Positions 1 to 13,200 of a stretch of DNA of 64,000 bases are shown in pieces. Origin of the DNA: Watersipora subatra. Lineage: Eukaryota; Bryozoa; Gymnolaemata; Cheilostomatida; Watersiporidae. The stretch lies in NCBI RefSeq assembly GCF_963576615.1, contig NC_088712.1:29045870-29109869 (forward strand). Reading direction: 5' to 3'. Position numbers and translations under genes: made by a program. A model generated the notes under the pieces. It searched no databases, was not told where the DNA came from, and saw only the letters and a list, made by a program, of their open reading frames with translations. Numbering within the stretch: position 1 is the stretch's first letter; each line of letters starts with the position of its first letter.

Positions 1-613
1 TACTATATATAAATCACAAGCATAGATCACTTGTTGCAAATTAAAACGCTTCTAATGTAAAGTTTTGAAATTTTTTTTCAAAAGGTATAGATATTTTTCT
101 ATCACTTGAGATTTGTTTGTTGTTTTAGGGGATGGGACCGCCAGGACGTTTTTAGATTAAAATTGGCGAAACTTGATCGCCGTTAAAACGCTCAGAAAGA
201 AAGACATTTTTTTTCTGAGCGTTTTATCCAAGATCAATTTTGCCGATTTTATTTTAAGTTCATTAGAAGGTTACCTCGCTTTTCCTTGCTTTCGAGCAGA
301 TGTTTGATAAAATTTGGTTTTTCACAAACCTTTAGAAAAATTGTTAATGAAAATATTTTGCCGATGATGGTAATAATGACACCTAAGAACTACTAAAAGT
401 TTATGTTTATCTCTATGGCTTGGAATAAAGTGATATTCTAAAGCGATAAAAACCGTCTCGGTAGCCGTTTGGCAAAAAACTGTTCGAGTTCATGATGTTA
501 AGGTCGAGTTATCTATAAAGTAATTTATCATTGCGTGGGAACGGACCAAACAAATTCGTTCGAGTTAACCATGTGTTCGAGCTATCCGAGAGCGAGTTAT
601 CCGAGTTTGACTG
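1..613. mobile_element. Tigger/pogo-like non-autonomous element, cut by window start
   Basis: The right end reads ...GAGTTATCCGAGTTTGACTG followed by TA, matching the terminal repeat of the Tigger-like copies at 15613-16740 and 20845-24823. Positions about 485-600 (GCGTGGGAACGGACCAAAC, GTTAACCATGTGTTCGAG) are the reverse complement of the left subterminal region of those copies, so this copy is in the opposite orientation. An internal palindrome around 165-260 (arms containing AAAACGCTCAG and CTGAGCGTTTT) is shared by all three copies. No transposase frame is visible. The left end lies outside the window. Confidence 0.75.
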
Positions 614-925
614 TATTTAAATAAATAAATATACATCAGTATACCGGTAAGATTGGCAATAGATCGCATGCTAACATGCAGAGAGTTTGCCCATACAACT
701 CTACCTTAGCATTCGATTCACGCTCCTTTTATATCTTTTCTTTCTTTTTAAGGTCCTACCTTTTTTTTGCGTTCGGTTTTCTATTACGGTCTTCTCGATT
801 GTCCGAGTGTTCTCAAAGTTGACCGAGTCTTCTCCTGTACCCGGAAGGCTTGGCTCTGTGAGCGTGGCAGCCAGGAGATCGATCGCTGTGGCTCTGGTCA
901 TGGCGCTATGCTGTAACAGTATGGA

Positions 926-1075
926 GAATTATCCCATAAAGTGGTGTAGTGGTAGCATGTTTGCCTTTAAATCTGATACCCTGGGTTCGACTACCGTGTG
1001 AGGCAATTTTTTTTCCTCAACACTCTTAGCTGGGCTTTGGACAGACGGTCACTGCTCTTATTATAGTAAATATTC
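926..1075 (+). mobile_element. tRNA-derived SINE
   Basis: The head resembles a tRNA: a box A-like stretch GTAGTGGTAGCATG and a box B-like GGGTTCGACTACC about 35 bases later. The tail reads GGACAGACGGTCACTGCTCTTATTATAGTAAA, a block that recurs after other tRNA-like heads in the window (near 12010-12060, 32520-32560, 54060-54120). The element ends about 15 bases before the splice acceptor of the first visible transporter exon, so it may supply part of that acceptor's upstream context. It is not a canonical tRNA gene because the arms do not pair fully. Confidence 0.6.
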
Positions 1076-1087
1076 TTGTTGTCATAG

Positions 1088-1223
1088 GTGATTGTGCAAA
1101 GAGCTCTGGCAGCAAAAAACCTGGTGCATGCAAAGGCCGGGACAGTCTTCGCCGGGTGCCTCAAGATTTTACCTCTTTTTATCATGGTCATACCAGGCAT
1201 GATCTCTCGACTACTCTATCCAG
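1088..1223 (+). CDS. SLC5 transporter exon a (first visible)
   Basis: Acceptor ...GTTGTCATAG precedes GTG ATT GTG CAA and donor GTGAGT follows at 1224. It encodes [18 protein letters not shown] through GMISRLLYP, 45 codons plus one base. This covers the end of one membrane segment, the conserved AKN loop and the next helix with the conserved Lys. The preceding Trp-x-x-Asp-Gln of the family must be in an exon upstream of the window. Confidence 0.95.
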
Positions 1224-4200
1224 GTGAGTTTTAACCCAGTTGGCATTATACGCTCACTAGTGTTATGGAGAGATAGTGTTGTTATTAATATTAGCATATT
1301 CTTGCTCTTTTATATTTCTATGTGGTTATTATTGAAGGACTCCCCATTATAACAAATCAGTTTTTAGCCAGATACCTGGGCTTCTTTTTTAAAACTCTGA
1401 TGCTGTATGCTTTTTATTTTTTCCTAAAGAAGGCAGGTTTACTCCAATCAGTCATAACTCATTCGCAATCGACAAATTTTTATACAATTTACTCTAGATA
1501 CATGTGACTCACCCACTCGAAAGTGCATCTTTTATTAGAACTTAACTATTCAAATTGATAGAATTAAATGTTAAGAATAACTTTGGAAAATGAAAAGTTT
1601 TTTTTTAATTCAATTTATGCATTCCTTCACTGTCTTACCTCATCTGACTCTGCATATTCACTTCCAGTCAACAAAAAATTCATCGCAACCAATCAAGTTT
1701 GAAGTCGACATGATGTTTTTCGGTTTTGTTTTCTGCCAACATAAGTTTAGTATTTTGATTATAACCATAGCTGAAGAAATAAATTTTTAATTTTTTCCGA
1801 TTAACCAGATGTTATTTTTCATAACCAATCAAAATTTTTTTCATAACTTAAAAATAACAATACTTAGAATGGGTAAAGTTTAAAGGTAACTCACACTGGT
1901 TGCCTAGCAATGATTAAAAACCACTAGTAATACTCACGATGGTTGCATATGAGTTAAGCATGTTTACGTTGTTGCGTTTCACTTTGGAAATGGACGATGG
2001 AAATGCAATATTATACATAGCAGAGAAATATGCTCAAAACATAAAGGCCGGGAAGGATAAGGTGTAAGCCAGGTGGGAGGTCTGTAAAACTGCCAAAAAA
2101 ACTCCGGATAGGATTTTTCAGGAAGCCAGGAAGGATTGTGGGTAATCAGAAAAAGCTGAATATTTTTATGAAAGAAGCAGCATGCTATTACCTACATGAA
2201 ATCAGAATAACAAAGAGACAGATTTGTGTAAAATAGATGTATAAAAAGTGTATTGGGGTATATAGAAAGGCTGTTGTAAGCAAAGATTTCGGCCGAAACA
2301 GATCTCCATTATTCTCTTGTTCAAGCTGAGCAGGATTTTAAATAGTCTTTAAGAAGAGTATTATTCCAAGGACAGCAAGCAATAGTATTACTATTATAAT
2401 ATTACTGTTTTATATCATTATACTGTTATTATCATGTTATTGATTTTATATTACAACTTTCTACTGCTTTTTTGACACCTAAATTCTCTTGTTTGTTCTC
2501 TCCAGAGTTGGTAGCTTGCGCTGATCCAGATACCTGTAAAGAGATCTGTGGGAATGTAGCCGGCTGCACAAACATAGCCTACCCTCTTCTTGTTGTCAAA
2601 CTCATGCCTAACGGAGCTCGCGGTAAGTCCCTAGTCTATTTCTGGTAATGTTGTAGTTCGTAGTCTATTTCTGGTAATGTTGTAGTCCCTAGTCTATTTC
2701 TGGTAGTGTTGTAGTTCCTAGTCTATTTCTGGTAGTGTTGTAGTTCCTAGTCTATTTCTGGTAGTGTTGTAGTTCCTAGTCTATTTCTGGTAGTGTTGTA
2801 GTACAATATATAAAAGCATAAGACAAAAACCCTAGCTGGTATTGTTATACACACTACCAAAAGGGTTGGCAGACTTTTACTGAAGTATCACGTTTTACTT
2901 ATGGTTGGAGCCGTGTGAATATAATATGTAAATAATTATATACAGTGCACCCTCGAGATACGATGTTAATTCGTTCCAGGGTTGGCATCGTATGGTGAAA
3001 AATTCGTATATCGGGGTATATAGACCATTGTAATTAAACAATGCAAACACCCCCCTGGTAAAAATCGTCAATTTTTTTTATAAAAATGTTAACATATTGA
3101 CAATTAGCAACAAAATAGTATGTTAACTTTAGTAATTATAGTTACCTACAGTAACTGTATTGTATTTAGTGTATTTTAATGGTTATGATCCGCAATAAAA
3201 CGCAAAATTATAATGTGTGTACCAAATGCAGTACGTACGGTAAGGAGTTCTTGCCTTCAAAAGGTACGCATAACAAACTTTGAATTCACTTCAAGTAAGT
3301 TTAGCTTGCTAAGCCTACACTTAAAATAAGTTTTAGTATGTATCAACTCTTTATCACGAAATTTTATCCTTCAGCAGTTCCTATCTTCACTTTCACTATA
3401 AACTTTAGCCATCTGGTTGAAACCTTTTTCAACCTAAATCAATAAGGCCGAGCGATGCAGTTATAGAAAGCGGCCCCTCGCACACTTGACCATTTAATGG
3501 CTACCGAAAAGAAAAATAAAATTTTATTTTCTATACAGGACGTACATACCTTTGGAGTAACGTGGCTTTAGCTGGTACATGTAGCGAGTAAAGCAGAGAT
3601 GAGGCAAAAGCGTATCAATGCTAATTATGGTGCTGTACACTTGAAAATAAATTTAAAACGTAATGAATTGGAATTTTTTAGCAGGCTAAAAGAAGTTGTC
3701 CATTCCTGTCCAACTCTTCTACCTTTTCTACGAAAAATTTGATGGTGCAATGCAGAAAATTGCTAGCTAGCGCTTGTAAAAGGATCCAGAGAATGTGGTA
3801 CAGTAGTTTGTCTTGTATGAAATGTGCACAAGAATCAATGTAACCATACATACAAAGTTTGTACGTATTTATACCCTAGGGGGACAGGGCTTTAGCAAGT
3901 TTCAGAAAGTAATGTGGATGCGTCAACTATCCTGAGTAGCTAGTTATATGAGTTACATACATACTTACGATGAACTGTATTCACGTAGAAGATAACAAGC
4001 CCATATGCAAAGACATGGTTAAACAAGAGAATACAACATAAAATCAAAAGGAAACAAATAAAATGAATAAAATATGAAAAACATGCCACATAAGAGATAA
4101 ATAATATATATTATACATGCATTGTTTTAATGTACCAGTCCACATCAGTAAATTAAACACTTAAAATATTTCTGCGAATGTGGGGTTTTCTGTATCTTCT

Positions 4201-7200
4201 ACATCCTCGCCTTTACTAAATGGTTGCTCCTTTTTGAATGCTGATCGCGTGCATGACCTAGCTCATTCAAATCTTCAGTCGGAAGCTCTTTCTTGTGCTT
4301 GCTTTAATGGAGTTCTTGTTTTAATAATAATTGCAAATGCTGATTGGTTGCGATCATATTCCTTGACAATGTTGATAATACGGGTCCCATCTTCTTATTT
4401 ACGACATCCAACCTTGTTGACATAGAAATCAATTTTCCTTCGTTTTGTAACGTTTGTATCGGTCTCAGATTCCATAGATAACGAATTAAATGTAGATACT
4501 TGTAGTTATATACGTATGCTGACTTAAAAGTTTATAGTAAAAGCTATAATAACGCTACAAATGAATATTTGCTCTCGCTTGTGCATTTTACACGAAATTT
4601 TCCACGCGGATATGAGAGAAGTCGATCATCGTGTCTCTTCTAAACGTTCTAAGAATGTTTTCGGCAAACTATATTTCGGTGTCTTTTTTATTTCGAAGTG
4701 TGTTATGAGCACACCGACAGCCAAATTTTAACTCGGGCGAAACTTTTCTCAAATTCTTATCGTGAAATAAAATTCGTATATCGAGGTGAAGATATCACAA
4801 TGTTTGACTTCGTAAGGTGAAAAAATCGTATATCAGGGTAATCGTATCTCGAGGGTGCACTGTATAATGTATTATATATTATAATGTATATAATTATAAT
4901 TATATATAATATCATATAAAATACTTACAGTGGTGTGTGAAGTAAACTGAAAACTTTAAGAACTTAAAAACTATTACTTTATTATGACAAAAACGTGATA
5001 AACTGTGTACCACATTTTCGTACCTGTAAATCGGTCAACGCCTCAAACAGTACACAGTAAATAGTTCTACTATCTGTCGCACGGCTTTATTGGCCTTTCG
5101 TAGGTCAGTCGAAACTATTAATAAACCAAGCTGTTCAAGCGTTTTGTGGCGATTTGTGACAAGACTTTATCGTTCTATTCTCTGTCGCTCGGCGTTTCAA
5201 TTTCCGGTTTTAACTTTTATTAAACGAAGCTCTTCAAGCGTTTTGTGACGATTTTCGTCCTAATAAATCTGTCTATTTATGTATAATCCGATCAGATGGG
5301 TTAGTTTTAGGAATTTGCGGTAACCTTTCAAAGGCTTGGTAACATATTTAAATAGGTTTATATGCGTTTTGTATCATTATTATACTTAAACGACTTTACT
5401 GACAAATAGTTAAATTTGTTGATAGGATTTCGTTGCAAGGGTTTGGTGACGGCCGTTAACGGATAAATTTTCGGGAGTTGTGTGCTCATGTGCATTTATC
5501 ATAATTCTCCCAATCAATCGTTTCACTCTTGTTTGGTCGTGGGATTATTATTTTAGTATTAAAAACAAATTCTAATTTACAATTTTTTTACTCATTATGA
5601 ATATGTCAATATCCATAAATTATATATTAAATTAATCCTCATTTGTCCTCATTTTAATTATGTAAGCCGAACAGCTGTAAAATTATGCTTTTCTTTTCTT
5701 TAAGTCATATACATGTATATGACTTGAAATAGGCAAATAAAAATGTATGTGATGTGATCAAATCTGTTCAAATTGTTTTCTTCAACCATTAAAAATGAAA
5801 TGTTCAGAATTCAACCTACATAACTATTTAAGAACATAATTTTACAGCTGTTTGGTTTACATATTTAAATTTTAAATAAAACGAAGATTAATCCGTAAAT
5901 ATGAATTTCAAAATTCATGCGTATGTGTGTACTTGGGTTTGTCCAGCTATAGCTATTAAAATATTGCAATACAAAATCCGTTTTATTCTGAATGTGATCT
6001 CAGAACCTTCCGTTCACCAGGCAAATATCTTACCAATTAGGCTACGCGAGATGCATTGAATTTTGAGCAGGTATGAGTCACGTTACGCAATGCAATGTGA
6101 CTAAAGCTTGCTCTCAGGGCTCATATTAGTAGGAGTTTACTAGTAGTACTTGGTAAGCTTATTAGTACTAGCGTACTCAAATCAGCCATTAGCAATGTGA
6201 CAAGCTAATGGCAAGTGGTAGGCAACTACATTAGCTGATTTTTAATATCCGTGCAATGCCAGGCATTCTGCTAGTTTAATACACGTTTATAATTTATACC
6301 ATATATATATGTATATATATATATATATATATTAACTAAAAGCAAGTGCAAAAGCATATAAAAAGAGAACTCTACACTAAAAACCTAAAAGATAATTAGT
6401 GGAGTATGAAATATTTGAAAAATTATTGCGAAAAAAGTAAACTTTTAGTATTTGCGCTAATACTAAAAGTTTACTTTTTTTCGCAATAATTTTTCAAATA
6501 TATATATATATATATCACATAAATGCATAGTGAGTGACAATGTTGTAAATGAGAATTTTAGTTTTCCAACGAAGGTGTTCAGTTTAATTCGCCGTCGCAT
6601 CTCTTGTTTTCTGTTTTTAGTTTTATGCAATCCTTTGCATTTCACAGGTTGATTTTAGTGATTTGCAGATTTAAATAAAAATCTCTTATGCAAAGTTATA
6701 GTAAAATACAACATCTCATCTATTGAACTGAAAATGTGTATTTAATGTTAAAAAGCAGTATGTAGTGTTTTTGTATTGACCTGGAAAAGTTTGCCAGTAT
6801 TGAACAGACCAATCGTATGCAAGCAATTTGAAATACACGCACTAGTGATGTGTTTTGTATCCTCCTACAAGGTCTTTCGCTCGAGTTTAAGGCCTGAGTA
6901 TTTGCAAGTACATACGCCATCACATCCCTATATACTTCATCTTGGTATGCGGGGCACTCCTAAACTTTTGATGGGCATGATGAGAGATTAGAAGCTGCAG
7001 CTGTATCACATACCAGGCCAGCAGTAAACTCGCATTGTTATTGAGCTGCTATACAAACTTATATATATTTTAATCAGGAAGATTTCCTCGAGGAATAATT
7101 TATAATCGTTGGTCATGTCAGCTTATTGTCATTATTGCTTGTCTAGCTAGTTTAATGCTTGGAGCGGCGCATTGTTAATATATCCTTTATGTCATTATTA

Positions 7201-10200
7201 TTGCATCATTTATCATATTATCGTTGCTCCTTTTATTTTATTACTATTTTATAATTTATTTTATTATTGTTGATCAATTTGTTTGCCCGCTCAACTCTAG
7301 TTTGAGCAGCATTCACATCTTGTAATCCATTATTTTTTGGCGTCATCAAATCGTTTGCATATGCGCTCGTTCACGAAAAAGTCGCCATATTTGTAGAAAA
7401 TGATCGTTTTTTATTTATTTAATAGTACTTTTTGGTGTTGTTTTAATACTATAATAGAAAAATTGCAAACAGAAGCATCATTTTCAAAAATTAATTGCCA
7501 AAGCTTCATGTTTTTAACGATAAAATTGTCTATAAAGATGGCCGGCAACGATAAAATGACGTCACAAAAAAACGAAGGATTGTGTTATGGTTGCAACCAA
7601 GTCAACTCAATACTTGATTCTGTGATGAGTTTTAATGATACAAGTTGTGCGTGTATGCAGTGTAATGCCAAGGTTCCTACAGCACCTAGCACTGTCAAAT
7701 GCACACTATAGCAACCCTCCCATTGCATCCAGCGCTACACGTTGGGCAGTAGGTAATACTGCTTACCGTGCATTCAAAATAATAAAATAACTGAAAATAG
7801 CTGTACTGAATATACATGTACTTAATAATAGTTATAACTTAGATAATACTTATACTGTATAATGCACGGCTGTGACACGCTTACTGCTGCTACTGCATTG
7901 CTAATGCAACTACATAGATATCCAGGCAAAAATTATAGTAGCTGTAATGTATTTTACATCTGTGCATCATGATCATGTACTTATCAATGCGTATTTATGA
8001 TTTTTCTGTAGTGGTCATAACCTTGATTGTATCATTTATTTTAATATTGTTGCATCATCTATTTTATTATTATTGTGTCATGCGTTTTAGTATCATTGTA
8101 TTTTATTATGTTGTTCATTTTAATGTTATTGTACAATTTAGTTTACTATATTTTCTATTTTAATATTATTGTATTTATTTGAGGCTTTTGTAGAACTATG
8201 CTTGAAGCACATAAATTATATAATCTTTTTATTATATTGTTCAACACATCAGAGTCTTTGCTTTCGAATGAGCCTATATTTAACACACAAAGAATAATAG
8301 AACTATGAAAAACAGGGTGTCAAAAGTATGTCCTGCAATAAAAAACACTCACTTGTGGTTCCCACATTGTGATGTCATAGTTATCATTTAGCCTTAAATC
8401 GTCGATCCCTTTCACTGCCATTTAGGCTGCGCTTTTCTGTGACAATCGGTGCTCTTAAACCCAGAGAACGCTAATAATAAACTAGGATTCTAGATAATCA
8501 ACAACGCCCGGGGATCGTGCTAATGCTCGACCAGTACAAACACATGTTCTGGGTTAATTATGCTTCAATAAATATACTGTCGTTGATAAAGGTCATGAAA
8601 TCACATCGATTAAATTGTGACCTGCAGTTGTCTGGCCCTAGAACTATATGTCAATCGCACTTTCGCGAGATCACGCAATTTCTTGAAATTAATTAGTCTC
8701 AGTCGTGCCCCTCAACATCACAATAAAAAGAGAGGGCTAGTGCATAATATCATCGGGAAAACATAGTATGGTGCTTGGAATCTGAGTCATTTATCAGAGA
8801 AATATCTGTACATGGAGAGCTAATGAAACTGATTCCTTTGTCATCTTCATTGGTTCTCTGGAGTTGTCCTCCCTTCGCCTGTCATTAGCGTCATTATCGT
8901 AGTTGCTAAATATAAGCAGTAAGCAATAAAATAAGCAGTAAGAGCACACAACAACGAATATGAAAATTGTGACATCACAATTTTCGAGCCTATACCATTG
9001 AACATTTATGCTGTAGAGCTCTGGGGAAATCCTATAAACACCAACCAATGTCTGTCTCACCATGTGAAACAATGGCTCATTCAAAAGCCAAGGCTCTGAT
9101 GTATTGAAATATATAAAATAAATTATGTAATTTATGTGCTTTAATATATTTATGTCTGCTCATATAATTTGTCAGGAAGACAACTCCTACACTCATTACA
9201 TAAATCCTAATTATTTTAGTAGCAATGGTTAATAAACTCAAGTTTATTGCGTGTCACAATTGATTCATCGCTGTCGCTGTCTATCTATGACTATTGAGTA
9301 ATATTATATCGTTATTACAATAGTTTAAAAGTCAGCAAAGTTTAAACTTTAGTTCAGCTTTTATAAACTTGTTTAAATATGAAAACAGCACTGCGATATA
9401 TCACATTGCCACTGCACTAGAAATAATCACACTGTCTGTTTAAAAACAAGTTTGTAATGTCTGCTTATGTATAAAATTTCATAATCAGCGCAATTGAATG
9501 GGTAAACGACTAGCCAAATGAAGCAAATCAATCTATGAAATAATTATTACTTTATGAAGTTTAAGGCATTCTCAAAGCTCAAGGTTAACATAGTATAACT
9601 AGTCAGGTATCCAACCTGATTACGGTCTCCTGTTTGTAGTAAGGTGAATTTGTCAGGCACTTATTTTAAAGGCTGTGAAAATAATTTGAAAATAACTCAA
9701 TCCTTTCATAACACTGCTAAAACATTATTTTAAACCTTTTTATACATTTTATTTATAACGAAAATAAAATGGATTTTTTGAATGATTTTGTCTGGCACTT
9801 TCCTCGACCTTACAACACATTTGACATGAGGAGACGATTCCCAATAGTGATATATAAAAATGACACATTATATGAGTCAGCGGATGAAAGTGGAGTCAAT
9901 CGTGGGCAGCTTTTCTCATACATGTATGATCTTCGTGCGTATCGCCCCATTTCCTGCATAACAGCCTGACTAAAAAGGTGTTAAGCGGACGTCTGAGCTT
10001 ACATTTACACGATTGTTATCACTCAGCCAATCCTGCGGAGTTGGTCAAGCGCTACGAAGAGGACTATTAAATAAGCGTTGGGGCAACTAATCCGAGATGT
10101 GTTAGTGGATTCTCTCTCTAATCTTCAGGATATGACCCGTTTAACAGTCTAGGGTCTTCCTGCGATATAATTCATTTGACAGAACTAATGTTAGAATGGA

Positions 10201-13200
10201 GAGTCTAGTCAGCTGGACAAACTAAACTGACATTGTGTGAAACAAACTAGACTCCTTTGTTGGAAAACTAAAGGGTTGTTTCCAACATTGTTACTAGTTG
10301 TGAATTTAGTCGATAGTCATAAATTATATAGTAAATTAATCCTCATTTTGTCCCAATTTTGAACATATAAACCAAACAGCTGTGAAGTTGTTTTTATTTG
10401 CTTAATTTAAGTAATTTAATACACAAATATAAGATTTGAAGTCAATGAAAGCGGATTTGGGTTTGCAGCTGTTTGGTTTACATATTTAAAATCAGGATAA
10501 AATGAGGATTAAGGTAATATATAATTTATGACTATTGACTGAATTCAACAAACAGTAACAATGTTGTAAATGAGAATTTTTGTTTTTCACCGAAGGTTCC
10601 AGTTTATTTCTCACACCCACGTATGTACAGTATATATATATTCTCCATCACGTACAGACGGAAAAGATCCCTTGCCGTTTCATATGATAGCTGCATTTGA
10701 AGAGAGTTTTCACTTCAGCTCTGCCTTTGTTACATTGCTCTGCCTTTGTTACATTCGATGGTGCAATATCTATTATAAGCAATATATAATTAATTAATAT
10801 TATATTATATATTATTTATATAATATTATTATATAATATTATATTATAATATTATGTAATATATAATTTATGGTTGACTAAATTTCCAATTAGCAAAAAT
10901 GTTGTAAATGAGAATTCTTGTTTTCCTACAAAGAGGTCCAATTATTTTACACAACTTCTGTAGAAGTGAAAACTTGAGAATTTGTGATAATTCAACCTAC
11001 ATTACAGTCAAGCCTCCTTGCATAAGAATTTTTGACATACGAAACAACGTTGTAATTTTGAATATCTGGAAAAATCTTTTTAATAGTTGTCATGAAAGTT
11101 TTACATTTTAGATATTTAGTTGAGTTTTAGGTTTTAAAGGTATCCTGATGATTGCCATGGTTTAGTTTAACACACTAGTCTACAGTCAAACCTCTGTACT
11201 CTGTAAATATAATCTGTAACAGGATCTGCTTCATATGTTAAAGGCGTCACGCATTGAATAAAATGTTACTATAATGAAATAATGTAGTTTGTTTAATTTA
11301 ATCCGTAGGCTGAAAACTTCATCCCGGCATCAAAATAATGAATTATAGAAACAAGATCTGGAAAACTACATGAATAGTTATCCACTGCAAAAAGGTTTTT
11401 ATTGTTGCTCCACTTTAGAGAAAAGCTGGTAGAGCTATAGCCCAAGCAATGGAGTGCGTAGGTAAAGATATGCATTGTATCTGGCTTTTACTCGGACTAC
11501 ATTATCTTTACAATAACATAGTGTCTTATACTTTAAAATTTTTTACTTTGATTAAATTGTTAATCTCAACCTTTTCACTTCCACCTTTGAAAAACAGAAA
11601 ATGTTATAAATTATTTTATAGGTAGAGTCCATTAGTTGCTCAAAATTCTATTTTATTTTAAAAGCTTCCCTATAGGCAATGTCGAGCAAGCTGTGAGTCC
11701 AAGATGAAGGCATATTCATCACCTCTTTGCTTCTACAGACCTCTAAGCTGGTCGATAAAATAATTAGATATAATATTATTAAGGTCATCTTATGGTCACC
11801 AAGTTCACTCGAACCAGTCAACCAATCGTCACTATTATTACAAACTAGTACTCTGGCAGTCCGGTGAGCCATAATAGATCATCAGGTGTAATAAGCAACT
11901 GCACAATTATTCCAAAATATGGCTGATTGGAGCGGGTGGTGTTGGTTGACCATGCTGAAGGTTGAGAGTTTGAATCATACTGAAAGCTATGTTTTTTCCT
12001 AACCTCTAAGCGTAGCTTCGAACAGACAAATGCAGCTCTTATCATAATAAAGGTTTTAAAATACAGAGAGCAAACAACTCCAACTAATAGTGTGAAAATG
12101 GGTTGCTTTATCAAAAGTTCAATAAGTCAATCTCTATCTTTTTCTCTACAGTTCTACTGCTTTTTAATTGAATGAGATACAAACTGAATTGAGATATTTT
12201 ATGGTTCAATTAGAAAGATTTTGAAGTTGTGAGGATTATCTAGTAGCTTGCATAATGAGGTGGTTAGATTAGCAGTGGGAGGGGTGAGGTTGGTTTAGTT
12301 GCACAACTGCTTACAAGACGAAATGTTCAATTTTCGACAGTCTAATCGTAATCTTAAAGACTTTTGATAGTCATTGCATCCAGATTTGCTTTGTTATAGA
12401 GTAGGGATTTCATAACCACTAATCAACTCCTTCCTCAAAAGTGTTCTTTGTGAGCTGAAAAACAAAGGACTATTTGGTCAAAGCTTGCAATATTTGCAAT
12501 AACGAAAGCTGTGTTAATTCATCCATTTTTCCGAAACCTCCCTTGGAGGTTAGCAACAACGACTACCTTCGACAGGATTTGAACCTGCTAAATTCGAATT
12601 GGTAGACGAACACTCCACCATCCACCATCTGAGTCAATCAACCACTTTGTCGCTTTATGGAATAATTGTGTATGGAGTTATTACACCGGGTGATCTCACA
12701 CTGCCAGGCTACCGGTATCCATTAGTTGAGGCATTTTCTGAAAAGTTTTGCTACTTACTTCCCTTCTGTTTATTGTGGAGGGTTATAGATGTTTATGGAG
12801 TCTTCAAGTAGGAGAGATTGGGAACATTAAGTTACTCTTGTGAGAGTTGTTGACTCCTGAAAGAAAAGAGTAATATGAAAAGATGGAGAGTGGTTGAGTC
12901 GAGGTTATGAAAAGACTAGGAACTGGTTAGGTCGTTCATGATGCACTGTGAGCTCTATGTATTTAGCTCTATGCATTTAGCTCTATGATGAGTGATTTTG
13001 TCAGACTTAAGACAACTGGTAAATTATAGAGAGAGTCTGCTGGTATGGATGAGGCTGCTGTGGGTATTAGCAATGCTTGATGTTTACGCCTGCTTCTTTA
13101 TCATGATTGGCTAGCTAAATGCCTTAAAATTAAATCTGAATTTCACTGAAAAAATGTAGTTCACTTTATAATGAAAACTAAGTATAAAACAATATATGTA

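Noticed and set aside
940..1005. True tRNA gene
   Set aside because: Box A and box B resemblances exist, but acceptor and anticodon stems do not pair and the SINE tail recurs elsewhere.
7400..7711. 103-codon frame with Cys-x-x-Cys motifs
   Set aside because: Four to six cysteines but no recognisable zinc-finger spacing, and the N-terminal half looks like AT-rich intron.
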